From: Nitriliruptorales bacterium
Lineage (GTDB): Bacteria > Actinomycetota > Nitriliruptoria > Nitriliruptorales > Nitriliruptoraceae
Direction of reading: 5' to 3'
Length of the DNA stretch: 53,947 nucleotides
Assembly (NCBI GenBank): GCA_024637135.1
Contig: JAGXFT010000171.1
Span: 1 to 53,947, forward strand
The first letter of the stretch is position 1. Every line of letters starts with the position of its first letter. Positions 42,493-51,961 of the stretch are shown here, in pieces. The translations under genes were made by a program, and so were the position numbers. The notes under the pieces were generated by a model, which was given only the letters and a program-made list of their open reading frames with translations, was not told the origin of the DNA and made no database searches.

Positions 42493-43943
42493 CCGACGAC
42501 GACGCCTCGCCGGGTGCGGCCCAGGTCCTGCGCTGTGACCATGCCTGGATCGGCGGGGCGATGCGCGACGACGTCACCATCACCATCCGCGACGAGGTCG
42601 TGGCCGACATTGCCGTCGGCCACGACCCGGCCGGTCACGATCCGGTCGATGACGACCCGACCCCCGTGCCGGCCATCCACGTGCCGGGGGTGACACTGCC
42701 GGGCCTGGTCAATGCCCACAGCCACGCCTTCCACCGCGTGTTGCGGGGCCGGACGCAGGACCCCGTTGCGGCCACCGATGGTCGTCGGGGATCGTTCTGG
42801 ACCTGGCGCGAGCAGATGTACCGCGTCGCCGCCGTGCTCGACCCCGACCGCTACCACGACCTGGCCCGAGCGGTTTTCGCCGAGATGGCGCTGGCCGGGA
42901 TCACCTGCGTCGGGGAGTTCCACTACCTCCACCACCAGGCCGACGGCACGGCCTATGCCGACCCGAACGCGATGGGTGAGGCCGTGGCCGTCGCCGCGAC
43001 GGACGCCGGGATCCGGCTGACCCTGCTGGACACGATCTACCTCACCGGCGAGGTGGGCGCGACCGTCGACGAGCCGGCCCTGGACCCCGTCCAGCGACGT
43101 TTCAGCGACGGTGACGTGGCGTCGTAGGCCCGCCGGGTCGATGCCCTGGCCGAAGGCGACCAGCGTCGCATCGGGGCCGCGATCCACTCGGTCCGGGCGG
43201 TCCCGCCGGCGGCGATGGCGGCGGTGGCCGCGGTCACGGTCGGCACCGCCAGCGGACCGGGCCGCGTGGTGCATGCCCACGTGTCGGAGCAACCCCGCGA
43301 GAACCGGTCCAGCCGCGACCACCACGGCTGCTCGCCCACCCGGGTACTGGCCGATGCCGGCGTGGTGACCGATCGGTTCACGGCCGTCCACGGCACGTGG
43401 CTGGACGACGACGACATCCGGTTGCTTGGCGACAACGGGGCCACCGTGTGCGCCTGCCCGACGACCGAGCGGGACCTGGCCGACGGGGTGGTCGACGGGG
43501 TCGCGCTGTCGGGGGCCGGAGTGGGACTCGCGCTGGGGAGCGACCAGCACGGCGTGATCGACCTGTTCGAGGAGGCCCGGGCACTGGAGGTGGACCAGCG
43601 CGTGGCCACCGGTGCCCGCGGCCTCCACCCGCCCGAGGAGTTGCTGGACGCCGCCACCTTTGGCGGCGCACACAGCCTGGGGTGGCCCGAACTGGGTCGC
43701 CTGGAGGTCGGCGCGCCGGCGGACGTGGCCGTGGTGGGGCTGGACTCGGTCCGGCTCGCGGGCGTGCGCCGGACGGACCTGGTGGCTGGCATGGTGTTCG
43801 CCGCGACTGCCGCCGACGTCACCGACGTGATGGTCGCCGGTCGCTGGATCGTGCGCCGGGGGCGCCACGTCGACCTCGACGTCGCCGACAGCCTGTCGCG
43901 CGCGATCGCCGCGATCGACGAGCCGGCAGGAACACGCCCGTGA
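42489..43943 (+). pseudogene. hutF: Formimidoylglutamate deiminase with one in-frame TAG
   Basis: Frame 42489-43943 encodes a complete HutF of 484 residues except for TAG at 43125-43127 (codon 213). Before it are the amidohydrolase metal motif NAHSHAFHR (His77, His79) and GEFHYLHHQ; after it, in the same frame, [32 protein letters not shown] and the C-terminal beta domain. The interrupted segment reads DVAS-stop-ARRVDAL; Trp (TGG) is the likely ancestral residue. HutF deiminates N-formimidoyl-glutamate to N-formylglutamate. Neither half would be active alone, as metal ligands lie in both. It may be a fresh nonsense mutation, a sequencing error or a read-through site. Overlaps at both ends with hutU and hutI are intact. 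Confidence 0.85.
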
Positions 43944-45193
43944 GTGCCAGCCTGGTGGTCACCGGCATCGCCCGCTTGGTGACCCATGATCCCGCCCACG
44001 GAGCCGCGGACGGACCCGGCCACCGACCCGCCGCCGGGGACGGATCCGGGCACCGCGCGATGCCCGGGGCCGGCGCCGGGCTCGACGACGCCTGGCTCGT
44101 GGTGGACGACGGCCGCGTCGCGGCGGTCGGGACCGGCCCACCCCCGGCGGCCGACCAGGCCCTCGACGTCGCGGGCCGAGCCGTGCTCCCGGGCTTCGTC
44201 GACAGCCACACCCACCTGGTGTTCGCGGGAGATCGAAGCGAGGAGTTCGCGGTCCGCATGGCCGGTGCCGACTACGAGGCCGGGGGCATCGCCACGACCA
44301 TCGCGGCCACCCGGGCTGCCACCGACGACGACCTCCGCCGACTGCTGGCGACCCGGGTGGGCGAGTCACGGGCCGCCGGGATCACGACCCGCGAGGTCAA
44401 GTCCGGGTACGGCGCCACGGTGGCCGACGAGGCTCGCCTGCTCCGCCTGGCCGGCGAGGTGACCGCACACACCACGTTCCTGGGGGCGCACGTCACCCCA
44501 CCCGGGTTCGACGGCAGGACCGACGACTACGTCGCGCTGGTGACCGGAGCGATGTTGGACGCATGTGCCCCGCTGGCCGAGTCCATCGACGTCTTCTGCG
44601 AGCTGGGGGCGTTCGACGCGGACCAGTCGCGGACGGTCGTGACGGCGGGCCAGCGGGCCGGGCTGATCGGGCGGGTCCACGCCAACCAGTTGCGGCCGGG
44701 ACCGGGCGTGCAGGTGGCAGTCGAACGGGGATGCGCGTCGGCCGATCACTGCACCCACCTGGCCGACGACGACGTCGCCGCCCTGGCCGGATCGACGACC
44801 GTCGCGACCCTGCTTCCGGCCACCGACTTCGCCACCCGCCAGCCCTACCCCGACGCGCGTCGGCTGGTGGACGCCGGCGCCACGGTGGCACTGGCGACCA
44901 ACTGCAACCCCGGCTCGAGCCACACCACCGCGATGGGATTCGTGCTGGCGCTGGCCGTGCGGGACTGTGGACTGACGATCGACGAGGCGGTGTGGGCCGC
45001 GACCCGCGGTGGTGCCCGCTCGCTCCGACGCGACGACATCGGACACCTCGGAGTCGGCGCACGCGCGGACTTCGTCGTGCTGGACGCCCCCTCCCCCGAC
45101 CACCTCGCCTCCCGCCCCGGCATGCCCCTGGTGCAGTCCACGTGGGAGGCCGGCGCCATGGTCTCACGGACGTTCCATCTCGACCCTGCGTGA
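43940..45193 (+). CDS. hutI: Imidazolonepropionase
   Basis: A 417-residue amidohydrolase that opens the imidazolone ring to formimidoylglutamate. Metal ligands and active-site blocks are [45 protein letters not shown], and [15 protein letters not shown] with the Asn/Asp-type metal position. A low-complexity Gly/His/Ala insertion of about 30 residues near residue 20-50 separates the first beta strands and is unusual. GTG at 43940 overlaps the hutF stop by 4 bp. Last gene of the hut operon; HutG is not encoded nearby. Confidence 0.93.
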   Translation: MSASLVVTGIARLVTHDPAHGAADGPGHRPAAGDGSGHRAMPGAGAGLDDAWLVVDDGRVAAVGTGPPPAADQALDVAGRAVLPGFVDSHTHLVFAGDRSEEFAVRMAGADYEAGGIATTIAATRAATDDDLRRLLATRVGESRAAGITTREVKSGYGATVADEARLLRLAGEVTAHTTFLGAHVTPPGFDGRTDDYVALVTGAMLDACAPLAESIDVFCELGAFDADQSRTVVTAGQRAGLIGRVHANQLRPGPGVQVAVERGCASADHCTHLADDDVAALAGSTTVATLLPATDFATRQPYPDARRLVDAGATVALATNCNPGSSHTTAMGFVLALAVRDCGLTIDEAVWAATRGGARSLRRDDIGHLGVGARADFVVLDAPSPDHLASRPGMPLVQSTWEAGAMVSRTFHLDPA

Positions 45194-45329
45194 CGCCTGC
45201 GTCCCTCGACGCCGAGCGCAGTGGCGACCCCGGGCCGCCGTCGTCCGGGCTCCTGGTAGGCCCGGGCTCGGTGACCTCGCGCTGTCCGAACGGCACGGAC
45301 CGACCAGGTGCTCCCCGATGACCCACGCC

Positions 45330-45423
45330 ATGTGAGCTTGCACCTGTGATGTGAGTTTGCGCCTGTGATGTGAGTTTCGATCATGTGGCGACCGAAACTC
45401 ACATCGATGCGCGCACCTCACAT
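45330..45423. repeat. ATGTGAG repeat cluster: three direct and two inverted units
   Basis: Two adjacent 19-bp units, ATGTGAGCTTGCACCTGTG (45330) and ATGTGAGTTTGCGCCTGTG (45349), are followed by a third, diverged unit at 45368. That third unit pairs perfectly over 12 bp (ATGTGAGTTTCG, 45368-45379) with CGAAACTCACAT (45393-45404). A further inverted core CTCACAT is at 45417-45423. The cluster lies between the convergent hutI and hydrolase genes, so a bidirectional terminator is likely. The lower GC content and several units suggest a dispersed intergenic repeat family. Confidence 0.75.
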
Positions 45424-45437
45424 CGGTGCCGACGGCG

Positions 45438-46610
45438 TCAGGCCACGCGGTCTCGGGCGAGCACGGACGACACCAGGGCGGCGACGTCGGGGTGGCCAGC
45501 AAGGCGGTTGTGGTCGGCGACCACCTCGACCACCTCGACCCGGCCGGCGGCCGGGATCTGCCACCACCTTCCCATCCCCGCGGCGGAACGCGGCCGGACC
45601 AGGCCGTCGCCCAGGACGACGTTGAGGAGGTGACCGGAGCCGGGGCGCAGTCGACCGACGACCAGGTGGTGGTCTGTGCCCTCCGGCCACGGCGCGGGCT
45701 CGCTGCGGCCGCCGAACAGGTCGTCGATCGTCGCATCGAGGGCCGGATCCGCGGACACGCTGCCGAACCGCAGGTCCTTGATCCCGCGCGACCGCTGGTC
45801 CAGGAACAACCCCAGCGGCGCCGTGCGGGGCGAGGCACGTCGAAGGGTCCAGCTGGTGACGTTGGCGACCTTCTCGAGCCACGACCCGAGGTTGGGGGTG
45901 GCGAGGTGGACGACGTCGGTCGTCACCGCTGGCCAGCCGTGGCCACGGTCGGCGGCGGCCAGGACCGCGGCGCGGGTCACCAGCCCACCCATGGAGTGCG
46001 CCACGACGACCATCCGGGTCACGGGCACGGGCCAGCCAGCGACGAGGTCATCCAACAGGTCGTCCAGGTCCGCGCCATTGCGGGCCACCGACCGCCCGGT
46101 CCCGTACCGGACCAGCAGCGCAGTGGCCCCCGCGGCCACTGCCACCGTGGGCAGCGGCGTGGCCGCCCACGCCCCTTCGGTGTCGACCAGGCCGTGCACG
46201 AACACCACCAGGCACCCACTGGCCTCGGCCACACGGTCCCCGCGCTCCACCACGTACACCATGTCGCGGTCCATGCCCGGTGCCGCCGCGACCAGCCCGG
46301 CATCCAGCGACCCGATCGCGACCGCGCGCGCCTTGGCAGCGCCCGGTGACTCGTCCCGGGCCGTCGCGACGTCGTCCGCGATCTCGGTGGCCACGGCCCC
46401 GACGCCACGCAACGTCGCCCGGACGACGTCCCAGGTCCGGTCGACCACCGCGTCGTGGATGACCTTGACCGGACGTCCCGGCAGGCCAACCCACCGGAAG
46501 TTCGCATCGGTGATGGCCCGATGCATGGCCTGGGCGGTCCCGGCCAGGGCCCGGTCAGCGACGGCGACGCCGAGCTGGATCCAGGTGGCTGGTCGCAGCC
46601 GCTCGGGCAT
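45438..46610 (-). CDS. Lipase/PGAP1-like alpha/beta hydrolase
   Basis: A 390-residue protein. An N-terminal helical region of about 125 residues precedes the hydrolase fold: LVVFVHGLVDTEGAW is the oxyanion strand, VVVAHSMGGLVTRAA carries the Ser nucleophile, and VVHLATPNLGSWLEKVAN is typical of PGAP1/lecithin-type lipases. A candidate acid is in the GTDHHLVVGRL region and His in VVADHNRLAGH. No signal peptide is seen, so it is probably cytoplasmic. ATG at 46610 has GTGGAAG upstream. Convergent with hutI; substrate unknown. Confidence 0.82.
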   Translation of the reverse strand: MPERLRPATWIQLGVAVADRALAGTAQAMHRAITDANFRWVGLPGRPVKVIHDAVVDRTWDVVRATLRGVGAVATEIADDVATARDESPGAAKARAVAIGSLDAGLVAAAPGMDRDMVYVVERGDRVAEASGCLVVFVHGLVDTEGAWAATPLPTVAVAAGATALLVRYGTGRSVARNGADLDDLLDDLVAGWPVPVTRMVVVAHSMGGLVTRAAVLAAADRGHGWPAVTTDVVHLATPNLGSWLEKVANVTSWTLRRASPRTAPLGLFLDQRSRGIKDLRFGSVSADPALDATIDDLFGGRSEPAPWPEGTDHHLVVGRLRPGSGHLLNVVLGDGLVRPRSAAGMGRWWQIPAAGRVEVVEVVADHNRLAGHPDVAALVSSVLARDRVA

Positions 46611-46852
46611 GGTGTGGCTTCCACAGGGTGTGGCGGACCGTATCCCGACCGTGCGGCGCGGACGCGTCCTGGCTCACCTGCCCGATGTCGTCTCCGGACG
46701 GATGCCCAGGACGCCGAACAGCCGGACGTCGGTCGTCACGGGGTCGGTGGTGGACTCGCTGGTCACCTCGACGACCTCTGCCCGTTCGTTCGGCAACCTC
46801 GGCCGGCGGCGTCTCACGTACGGTCGGCGCGACGACATCGGGAGGATGCGAC

Positions 46853-47353
46853 ATGGGACTGGCCGGCCGGATGGCACGAGGCGTGATCGCCGGCATCGCG
46901 GGCACGGTGGCGATGGACCTGCTGTGGTGGCAGCGGTCGCGGCGGAACGGTGCCGACGACACCTTCCTGGAGTGGGAATTCACCGACGTCGACTCCTTCG
47001 CCGATGCCGGAGCTCCCGCCCAGGTCGCCAGGTTGGCTGCCCAAGCCGTCGGCGTGGAGATCCCGGACCAGGCGGCCGGCACCACCACCGACGTCGTGCA
47101 CTGGCTGACAGGGGCCGGCTACGGACTCGGCCACGCGCTGGTCCACGACGGGTCACGACCGCTGTCGTCCGGGCTCCTGACCGGCACGGGCGCGTTCCTG
47201 ACCAGCTACGCCAGCCTGGGGGCGCTGGGGATCTACGACCCTGTCTGGGAGTACGACCGCGAGACCCTCGCGAAGGACGCCGGCGCGCACCTGGTGTTCG
47301 GCCTGGGCGTCGGGATCGCCCACGCACTGTTGTCCTCGCCCGACAAGGACTGA
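46853..47353 (+). CDS. Hypothetical membrane protein
   Basis: A 166-residue protein. The N-terminus RGVIAGIAGTVAMDLLWWQRSRR forms a membrane helix starting with a Gly-rich motif, and three further hydrophobic helices follow (around WLTGAGYGLGHALV, LLTGTGAFLTSYASLGALG and HLVFGLGVGIAHALL). A soluble segment of about 50 acidic residues lies between helices 1 and 2. It resembles small DUF-type integral membrane proteins with a GxxGTxxMD start, but no function is assigned. GGGAGG lies 8 bp before ATG 46853. The divergent hydrolase gene starts 242 bp away; that interval shows nothing else. Confidence 0.78.
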   Translation: MGLAGRMARGVIAGIAGTVAMDLLWWQRSRRNGADDTFLEWEFTDVDSFADAGAPAQVARLAAQAVGVEIPDQAAGTTTDVVHWLTGAGYGLGHALVHDGSRPLSSGLLTGTGAFLTSYASLGALGIYDPVWEYDRETLAKDAGAHLVFGLGVGIAHALLSSPDKD

Positions 47354-47408
47354 CGACCCCGACGAGGGACAGCCGACACCGGGCCGGGCGACCGGGCGCG
47401 AACTGGTG

Positions 47409-48332
47409 TCAGGCAGCGGCCAGCGGTCGCTCGGCCAGCGGAGCGGTGACCTCCCGGGCGATCGCCACGAAGCGGATCGCGGCCGGGGACAGGGTTCGAC
47501 CGGGCAACCACGCGAGCGACACGTGGCGGGGTGGCAGCGGTGGGTTGAGCGGGTGGACGGCCAGTCGAGGATCCTCGACGTCGATGGCCAGCAGCGGCAT
47601 CACGGCCATGCCCATCCCGGCCCGGACCATCGCGGCGACGGCGGTGTTGTCGTTGGTCCGGAACACGACGTCCGGTTCGACCGCGTGCTGACGCAACCCG
47701 TCGTCGATCTGGCGCTGGCAGGGGTTGTCCAGTTCGGCGATGACGGCCTGGCCGTGCAGCCGTGACGTGGCCACCGGCCCGGCGTCGACCTCACCGGTCC
47801 GGGCGACCAGCACGAACGGGTCGACGAACAACTCGACCGACTCCACGCGGGGGTCGTCGGCCAACAGGAAGGTGAGGTCGAGGCGACCGGCGACCAACCC
47901 GTCGACCAGGTCGTCGTTGTCCTCCCGTTGCACCAGCCGGACCTCGACGTCGGGGTGGTCGTCGTGGAGCCGACCGAGCACCGCGGGCACCACCGCGGTC
48001 AGCACGCTCTGGAAGGTGCCGACGTCGATCTGTCCCAGCGCGCCGGCCAGGAACCGGTCCACGTCGCGCGCCGCGCAGTGGGCCTGGTCCAGGAGCGTGC
48101 GTGCGTGGTCCAGCAACACCTCGCCGAGCGGGGTCAGTTCGACCGGCCGCGGACCACCGGGGCGATCGAACACCGGCCCGCCCAGCACCCGTTCGAGGGC
48201 CGCGACCTGTTGGCTGATCGCCGACTGGGTGTAGCCCAGGTCTGCGGCAGCCCGGCCGAAGGTGCCGGCGTCGGCCACCGCCGCCAAGGCACGCAGGTGG
48301 CGCAGGTCCAGGTCAGCCACCGCAACCATCAT
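47409..48332 (-). CDS. LysR-family transcriptional regulator
   Basis: A 307-residue regulator. The N-terminal winged helix reads LRHLRALAAVADAGTFGRAAADLGYTQSAISQQVAALERVLG, followed by LTPLGEVLLDHARTLL. The C-terminal effector domain has the two alpha/beta lobes (IDVGTFQSVLTAVVPAVLGRL and AAMVRAGMGMAVMPLLAID). Two adjacent ATG codons (48332, 48329) could start it; GGAG favours the second. It is divergent from the small ORF at 48418 and most likely controls that gene and itself. Confidence 0.9.
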   Translation of the reverse strand: MMVAVADLDLRHLRALAAVADAGTFGRAAADLGYTQSAISQQVAALERVLGGPVFDRPGGPRPVELTPLGEVLLDHARTLLDQAHCAARDVDRFLAGALGQIDVGTFQSVLTAVVPAVLGRLHDDHPDVEVRLVQREDNDDLVDGLVAGRLDLTFLLADDPRVESVELFVDPFVLVARTGEVDAGPVATSRLHGQAVIAELDNPCQRQIDDGLRQHAVEPDVVFRTNDNTAVAAMVRAGMGMAVMPLLAIDVEDPRLAVHPLNPPLPPRHVSLAWLPGRTLSPAAIRFVAIAREVTAPLAERPLAAA

Positions 48333-48337
48333 CAGCT

Positions 48338-48372
48338 CCGCTTATCGAGTCGACACCAGACTACCGCTTTTC
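48338..48372. promoter_or_regulatory. Direct repeats in the LysR/small-ORF intergenic region
   Basis: CCGCTTATC (48338-48346) and CCGCTTTTC (48364-48372) are near-identical repeats 26 bp apart in the 85-bp divergent promoter region. TCATGA follows. They are candidates for LysR binding half-sites, though no clear T-N11-A palindrome is seen. Confidence 0.35.
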
Positions 48373-48417
48373 ATGATGGACCGACCTCCGTACTGTCGTC
48401 GAGACAAGGAGGTCATC

Positions 48418-48684
48418 ATGACCATGAACCCGCCCACCACCACCCTCGACCTCGACCGCCTCGCCGTCGACCTCGAGCGCGGTGGCCCAGTCGCCGTGAC
48501 CACGCACCTCGACGCCCTCGTCGACCGTGCCCGCGTCCTCGGCATCGACACCCCGAGCCTCGACGCGCTCACCGACCCCGATGCCGCCGCGGTCGTGCGG
48601 AACCGGGCGTTCGCGCTCGTGACCGCCCAACTGCGTCGGCTCGGACGGACCCGTCCCAACGGCACGCTCACCGCGGCAGCCTGA
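48418..48684 (+). CDS. Small hypothetical protein, 88 residues
   Basis: ATG 48418 follows a perfect ribosome-binding site (AAGGAGG, 5 bp before), which supports expression. The protein begins with a Pro/Thr-rich leader and is then mostly helical: LDRLAVDLERGGPVAV and LDALVDRARVLGIDTPSLDAL, ending with AFALVTAQLRRLGRT. The distribution resembles small helical dimers and the C-terminal part of some ketopantoate-type proteins, but no family can be named. Divergent from the LysR gene, probably its regulated target. Confidence 0.72.
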   Translation: MTMNPPTTTLDLDRLAVDLERGGPVAVTTHLDALVDRARVLGIDTPSLDALTDPDAAAVVRNRAFALVTAQLRRLGRTRPNGTLTAAA

Positions 48685-48818
48685 CCTCGACACGCGACGA
48701 TGACCGCGGGCCCGGCCACTGGGCACCGTCGGCCCACCCCGCCGTTCGGACGAACGGCGCAGTCGAGCGGCGTCTGAGGGACATAGGGTCGACGTCGACC
48801 CCGACACGAACGGCACCC

Positions 48819-49868
48819 GTGGAACATCGTCAGCTCGGCACGTCCGGACTCCGCGTCTCGGCCCTGACCCTCGGGACCATGTCCTTCGGCGGCGAAGGGG
48901 GCTTCGCCGACGTCGGCGACACCCAGGTCGACGAGGCTCGCGAACTGGTCGACCTCTGCCTCGACGCCGGGATGACCACCTTCGACACCGCCAACATGTA
49001 CTCCACGGGTCGCAGCGAGGAGATCCTGGGCCAGGCCATCGGGGACCGTCGCGATGACGTCCTGTTGGCCACCAAGGTCCGCTTCCCCATGGGTGACGGC
49101 CCCAACGACGCCGGCCTGGGCCGCTTCCACGTGCGCGAGCAGTGCGAGGCCAGCCTGCGACGTCTCGGCACCGACCGGATCGACCTCTACCAGGTGCACG
49201 CGTGGGACGGCCAGACCCCGCTGGAGGAGACGTTGGAGACACTTGCCACGCTGGTCGACCACGGCAAGGTGCGCTACGTCGGCTGTTCGAACTACACCGC
49301 GTGGCAGATGATGAAGGCGCTCGGGGTCAGCGACGCGCGTGGCCTGCCGCGGTTCGTGTCGACCCAGAACTTCTACGCCCCGGCCTTCCGCGACGTCGAG
49401 TTCGACCTGGTCCCGGCCGCGGTCGACCAGGGCCTGGGCATGCTGGTGTGGAGCCCGCTGGCCGGTGGGTTGATGTCGGGCAAGTACCGACGTGACAGCC
49501 AGCCCGACAGCGGGCGCCACCTCAGCGAGTGGGACGAGCCGCCGGTCGACGACGAGGACCACCTGTACGACGTCGTCGACGTGCTGGTGGAGGTGGGCGA
49601 GGAGCACGGCGTGTCGGCCGCGCGGGTGTCACTGGCGTGGCTGCTGACGCGACCCGCGGTCACCAGTGTCATCGTCGGCGCGCGCAACGCCGAGCAGTTG
49701 GCGGACAACCTCGCCGCAGCCGACCTCGAACTGACGGACGACCAGGTCGCCCGCATCGAACAGGTCTCGCGTCGACCCCTGCCCTACCCGCACTGGCACC
49801 AGTTCAACACGGCCAGCGACCGCTTCGGCGCGGCTGACCTGACCCTGTACGCGAACTACCGGGACTGA
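48819..49868 (+). CDS. Aldo/keto reductase
   Basis: A 349-residue TIM-barrel NADPH oxidoreductase. The tetrad is visible: Asp in TTFDTANMYSTG, Tyr in the same motif, Lys in LLATKVRF and His in YQVHAWDG. SNYTAWQM, WSPLAGGLMSGKY and the C-terminal IVGARNAEQLADNL for the 2' phosphate of NADPH follow. It resembles the YajO/AKR11-13 type acting on small aldehydes or ketones. GTG at 48819 begins the conserved EHRQLGTSGLRVS. The stop is followed by a hairpin. Confidence 0.9.
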   Translation: MEHRQLGTSGLRVSALTLGTMSFGGEGGFADVGDTQVDEARELVDLCLDAGMTTFDTANMYSTGRSEEILGQAIGDRRDDVLLATKVRFPMGDGPNDAGLGRFHVREQCEASLRRLGTDRIDLYQVHAWDGQTPLEETLETLATLVDHGKVRYVGCSNYTAWQMMKALGVSDARGLPRFVSTQNFYAPAFRDVEFDLVPAAVDQGLGMLVWSPLAGGLMSGKYRRDSQPDSGRHLSEWDEPPVDDEDHLYDVVDVLVEVGEEHGVSAARVSLAWLLTRPAVTSVIVGARNAEQLADNLAAADLELTDDQVARIEQVSRRPLPYPHWHQFNTASDRFGAADLTLYANYRD

Positions 49869-49878
49869 GGCGAGGAGC

Positions 49879-49905
49879 GAGGGTCGGGGCGCCGCCCTGA
49901 CCCTC
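49879..49905 (+). terminator. Hairpin after the aldo/keto reductase gene
   Basis: GAGGGTC pairs with GACCCTC, followed by one G-T pair and an inner GGGC/GCCC stem with loop GCC, giving a 12-bp hairpin 10 bp after the stop codon. There is no T-run. Confidence 0.55.
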
Positions 49906-50112
49906 GACGCCGACCGCACGCACGATTGATACGGCCATCGTGGAGGACGACGGTCAACGTCGTGTCCTTGGATGTCCTCCACGAACCAGAACTGTTCGAG
50001 AAAGCCGCTTCTTGCCACCCAGACGCCTCGTTCGCTTTGTTAGGGTCAGGCGGGCCGGAGTGCCCTGACGCAACCCAGACCGCCCCGGCACCACCTGCCG
50101 CGAGGGCGCCTC

Positions 50113-51912
50113 ATGGGAACTGCACGCTTCACCGACCTGCCGCCCGACCACCATGTCGACATCGTCATCGTCGGCGCGGGTGTCTCCGGGATGTACTGCG
50201 CCCGCCAGATCGTGACAGCCAGGCCGGGCACCACCGTTGCCGTCGTCGAACGCCTGGATCGCACCGGCGGGCGGCTGGACACCGACCTGATCCGGACCGA
50301 CGACGACACCACCATCCGGGAAGAGGAAGGGGGCATGCGCTTCAACTACGGGATGACCGAGTTGATGCAGCTCGTGGACGACCTCGGCCTGTGTGGCTAG
50401 ATCGTTCCGTTCCCCATGGCCAGCAACGACCCGACGAACGGCAACACCAACCGCTACCTGCTCCGGGGGCGCAGCTTCTCGGCCCAGGAGGCCGCCGACG
50501 GGGGCAACGTGATCTGGGGTGAGGTCTACGACCTCGCGCCCGAGGAGCGCGAGCTGAGCCCGACGGACCTGGTCACCAACGCCTACCGCAACGTGCTGCT
50601 GGCGAACACCGGTCGCGAGGGGCTGGACACCGCGTTCGAGGGTGGCCGCCAACCGGAGTGGTGGACCGCGTTCCGGACCATGTTCGAATGGAAGGGCATC
50701 GCGCTGGACCAGTGGCAGATGTGGGGGCTGCTGCGGGACATGGGCTACTCCGAGGAGTGCGTCACGATGCTGTCCGAGACGATCGGGTTCGCCGGGCCAT
50801 TCAAGTCGATGGCCAATGCCGGTGACGCCTTCCAGATCCTGGCCGACTTCCCCAAGGTCCCGACCTACTTCACCTTCGCGAAGGGGTTCTCGACCCTCCC
50901 CGACGCCCTGCGGGACGACCTCGTCGCGAACCACGCCGACGAGGTCGGCATCTTCCTCAGCTCGAACGTCGACGCCATCACGCGGGACGGCGACGATTTC
51001 GTGCTGTCGATCACCCAGTCCCCCGAGGGGCAGGACTCGACCTCGTGGATCAGTGGTGGCGAGTCGCGCACCGCCACCGCCCCGACCGTGATCCTGGCCG
51101 TGGCGACGGCCGGCGCCGAACAGTTGTTCATCGACTCGCCCGCCCTGCGCGACCGCGACGACGCCCGCGACCTGTGGGACCAGATCCACTCGTCCATGGG
51201 CATGCCGCTACTGAAGATCAACCTCTACTTCGAACGACCGTGGTGGACCGACGGGCAGCTCAGTCGCCCGCCCATCCAGTTCGGGCCCAACTTCACCGAC
51301 CTGCCGGTCAACGCCGTGTACCCGTTCTACGGCGAGAACGCCTTCCACGACCTGCTCGAGCCCGGGCAGGCGGCACCCGATGCCGGCATCCAGGACGTGC
51401 CGGCCGCGCTGACCATCTACTGCGACTTCGACAACACCAACTTCTGGCACGGTCTCCAGGACGTCGGGCCGATGTTCACCTCGCCCCTGCAGGACACCCA
51501 GTCGGACACGGTCCCCCAGGTCCTGTTCCCGGCGTCGACCGCGGTCGTCGCCGAGGCCCGCCGCCAGCTCGGCGCGCTGTTCGGCACCGCGTGGGTGCCC
51601 GAGCCGATCCTGACCAGCTACCGCCTGTGGGACGGCCAGGACGACTTCGAGTACGCCTACCACCAGTGGCGCACCGGGGTCGACGACGACGCCGTGCGCA
51701 CGTTTCTGTCCCAACCGTTCCCGGGACTGCACTTCTGCAACGAGGCCATCTCGGACATGCACGGGTGGGTCAACGGATCGCTGCGCTCGAGCAACCTTGC
51801 GCTGGCCCACCTGGACATCGGCCCCATGATCAACGACCCGTGCGCCCCGCCGGACGCGGACGACCTCCCGACGGGCGACAAGCCACGCGTGACCGGTCCG
51901 CACGGCTTGTGA
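50113..51912 (+). pseudogene. Flavin monoamine/L-amino-acid oxidase with one in-frame TAG
   Basis: Frame 50113-51912 encodes a complete flavin amine oxidase of about 599 residues except for TAG at 50398-50400 (codon 96). Before it are the FAD motif VIVGAGVSGMYCARQI (18-33), ERLDRTGGRL and GGMRFNYGMTELMQ. After it, in the same frame, IVPFPMASN, a long substrate domain, and the C-terminal FAD block LHFCNEAISDMHGWVNGSLRSSNLAL. Relatives read LC-[D/G]-[Q/E]-IVPFPM, so CAG or GAG probably became TAG. The part after the stop lacks the FAD-binding fold and its ATG 50416 has no ribosome-binding site, so it would not work alone. It would oxidise an amine or amino acid; the ThDP decarboxylase 49 bp downstream suggests the product is a 2-oxo acid. 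Confidence 0.82.
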
Positions 51913-51961
51913 CGACGGCGCCACCGCTGCCCTGACGGGGCCTACAGCCAGGAGACCCACC

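Noticed and set aside
45330-45423. CRISPR array
   Set aside because: The units are adjacent without unique spacers and some are inverted; there are no cas genes.
42489-50400. Pyrrolysine encoded by the two internal TAG codons
   Set aside because: Neither protein belongs to a known pyrrolysine family, the inferred ancestral residues differ, and no pyl genes are in the window. Kept only as a low-probability part of the general UAG question.
50416-51912. Separate functional gene starting at ATG 50416
   Set aside because: No ribosome-binding site, no dinucleotide-binding fold, and the frame continues exactly from the preceding FAD-binding part across one TAG.
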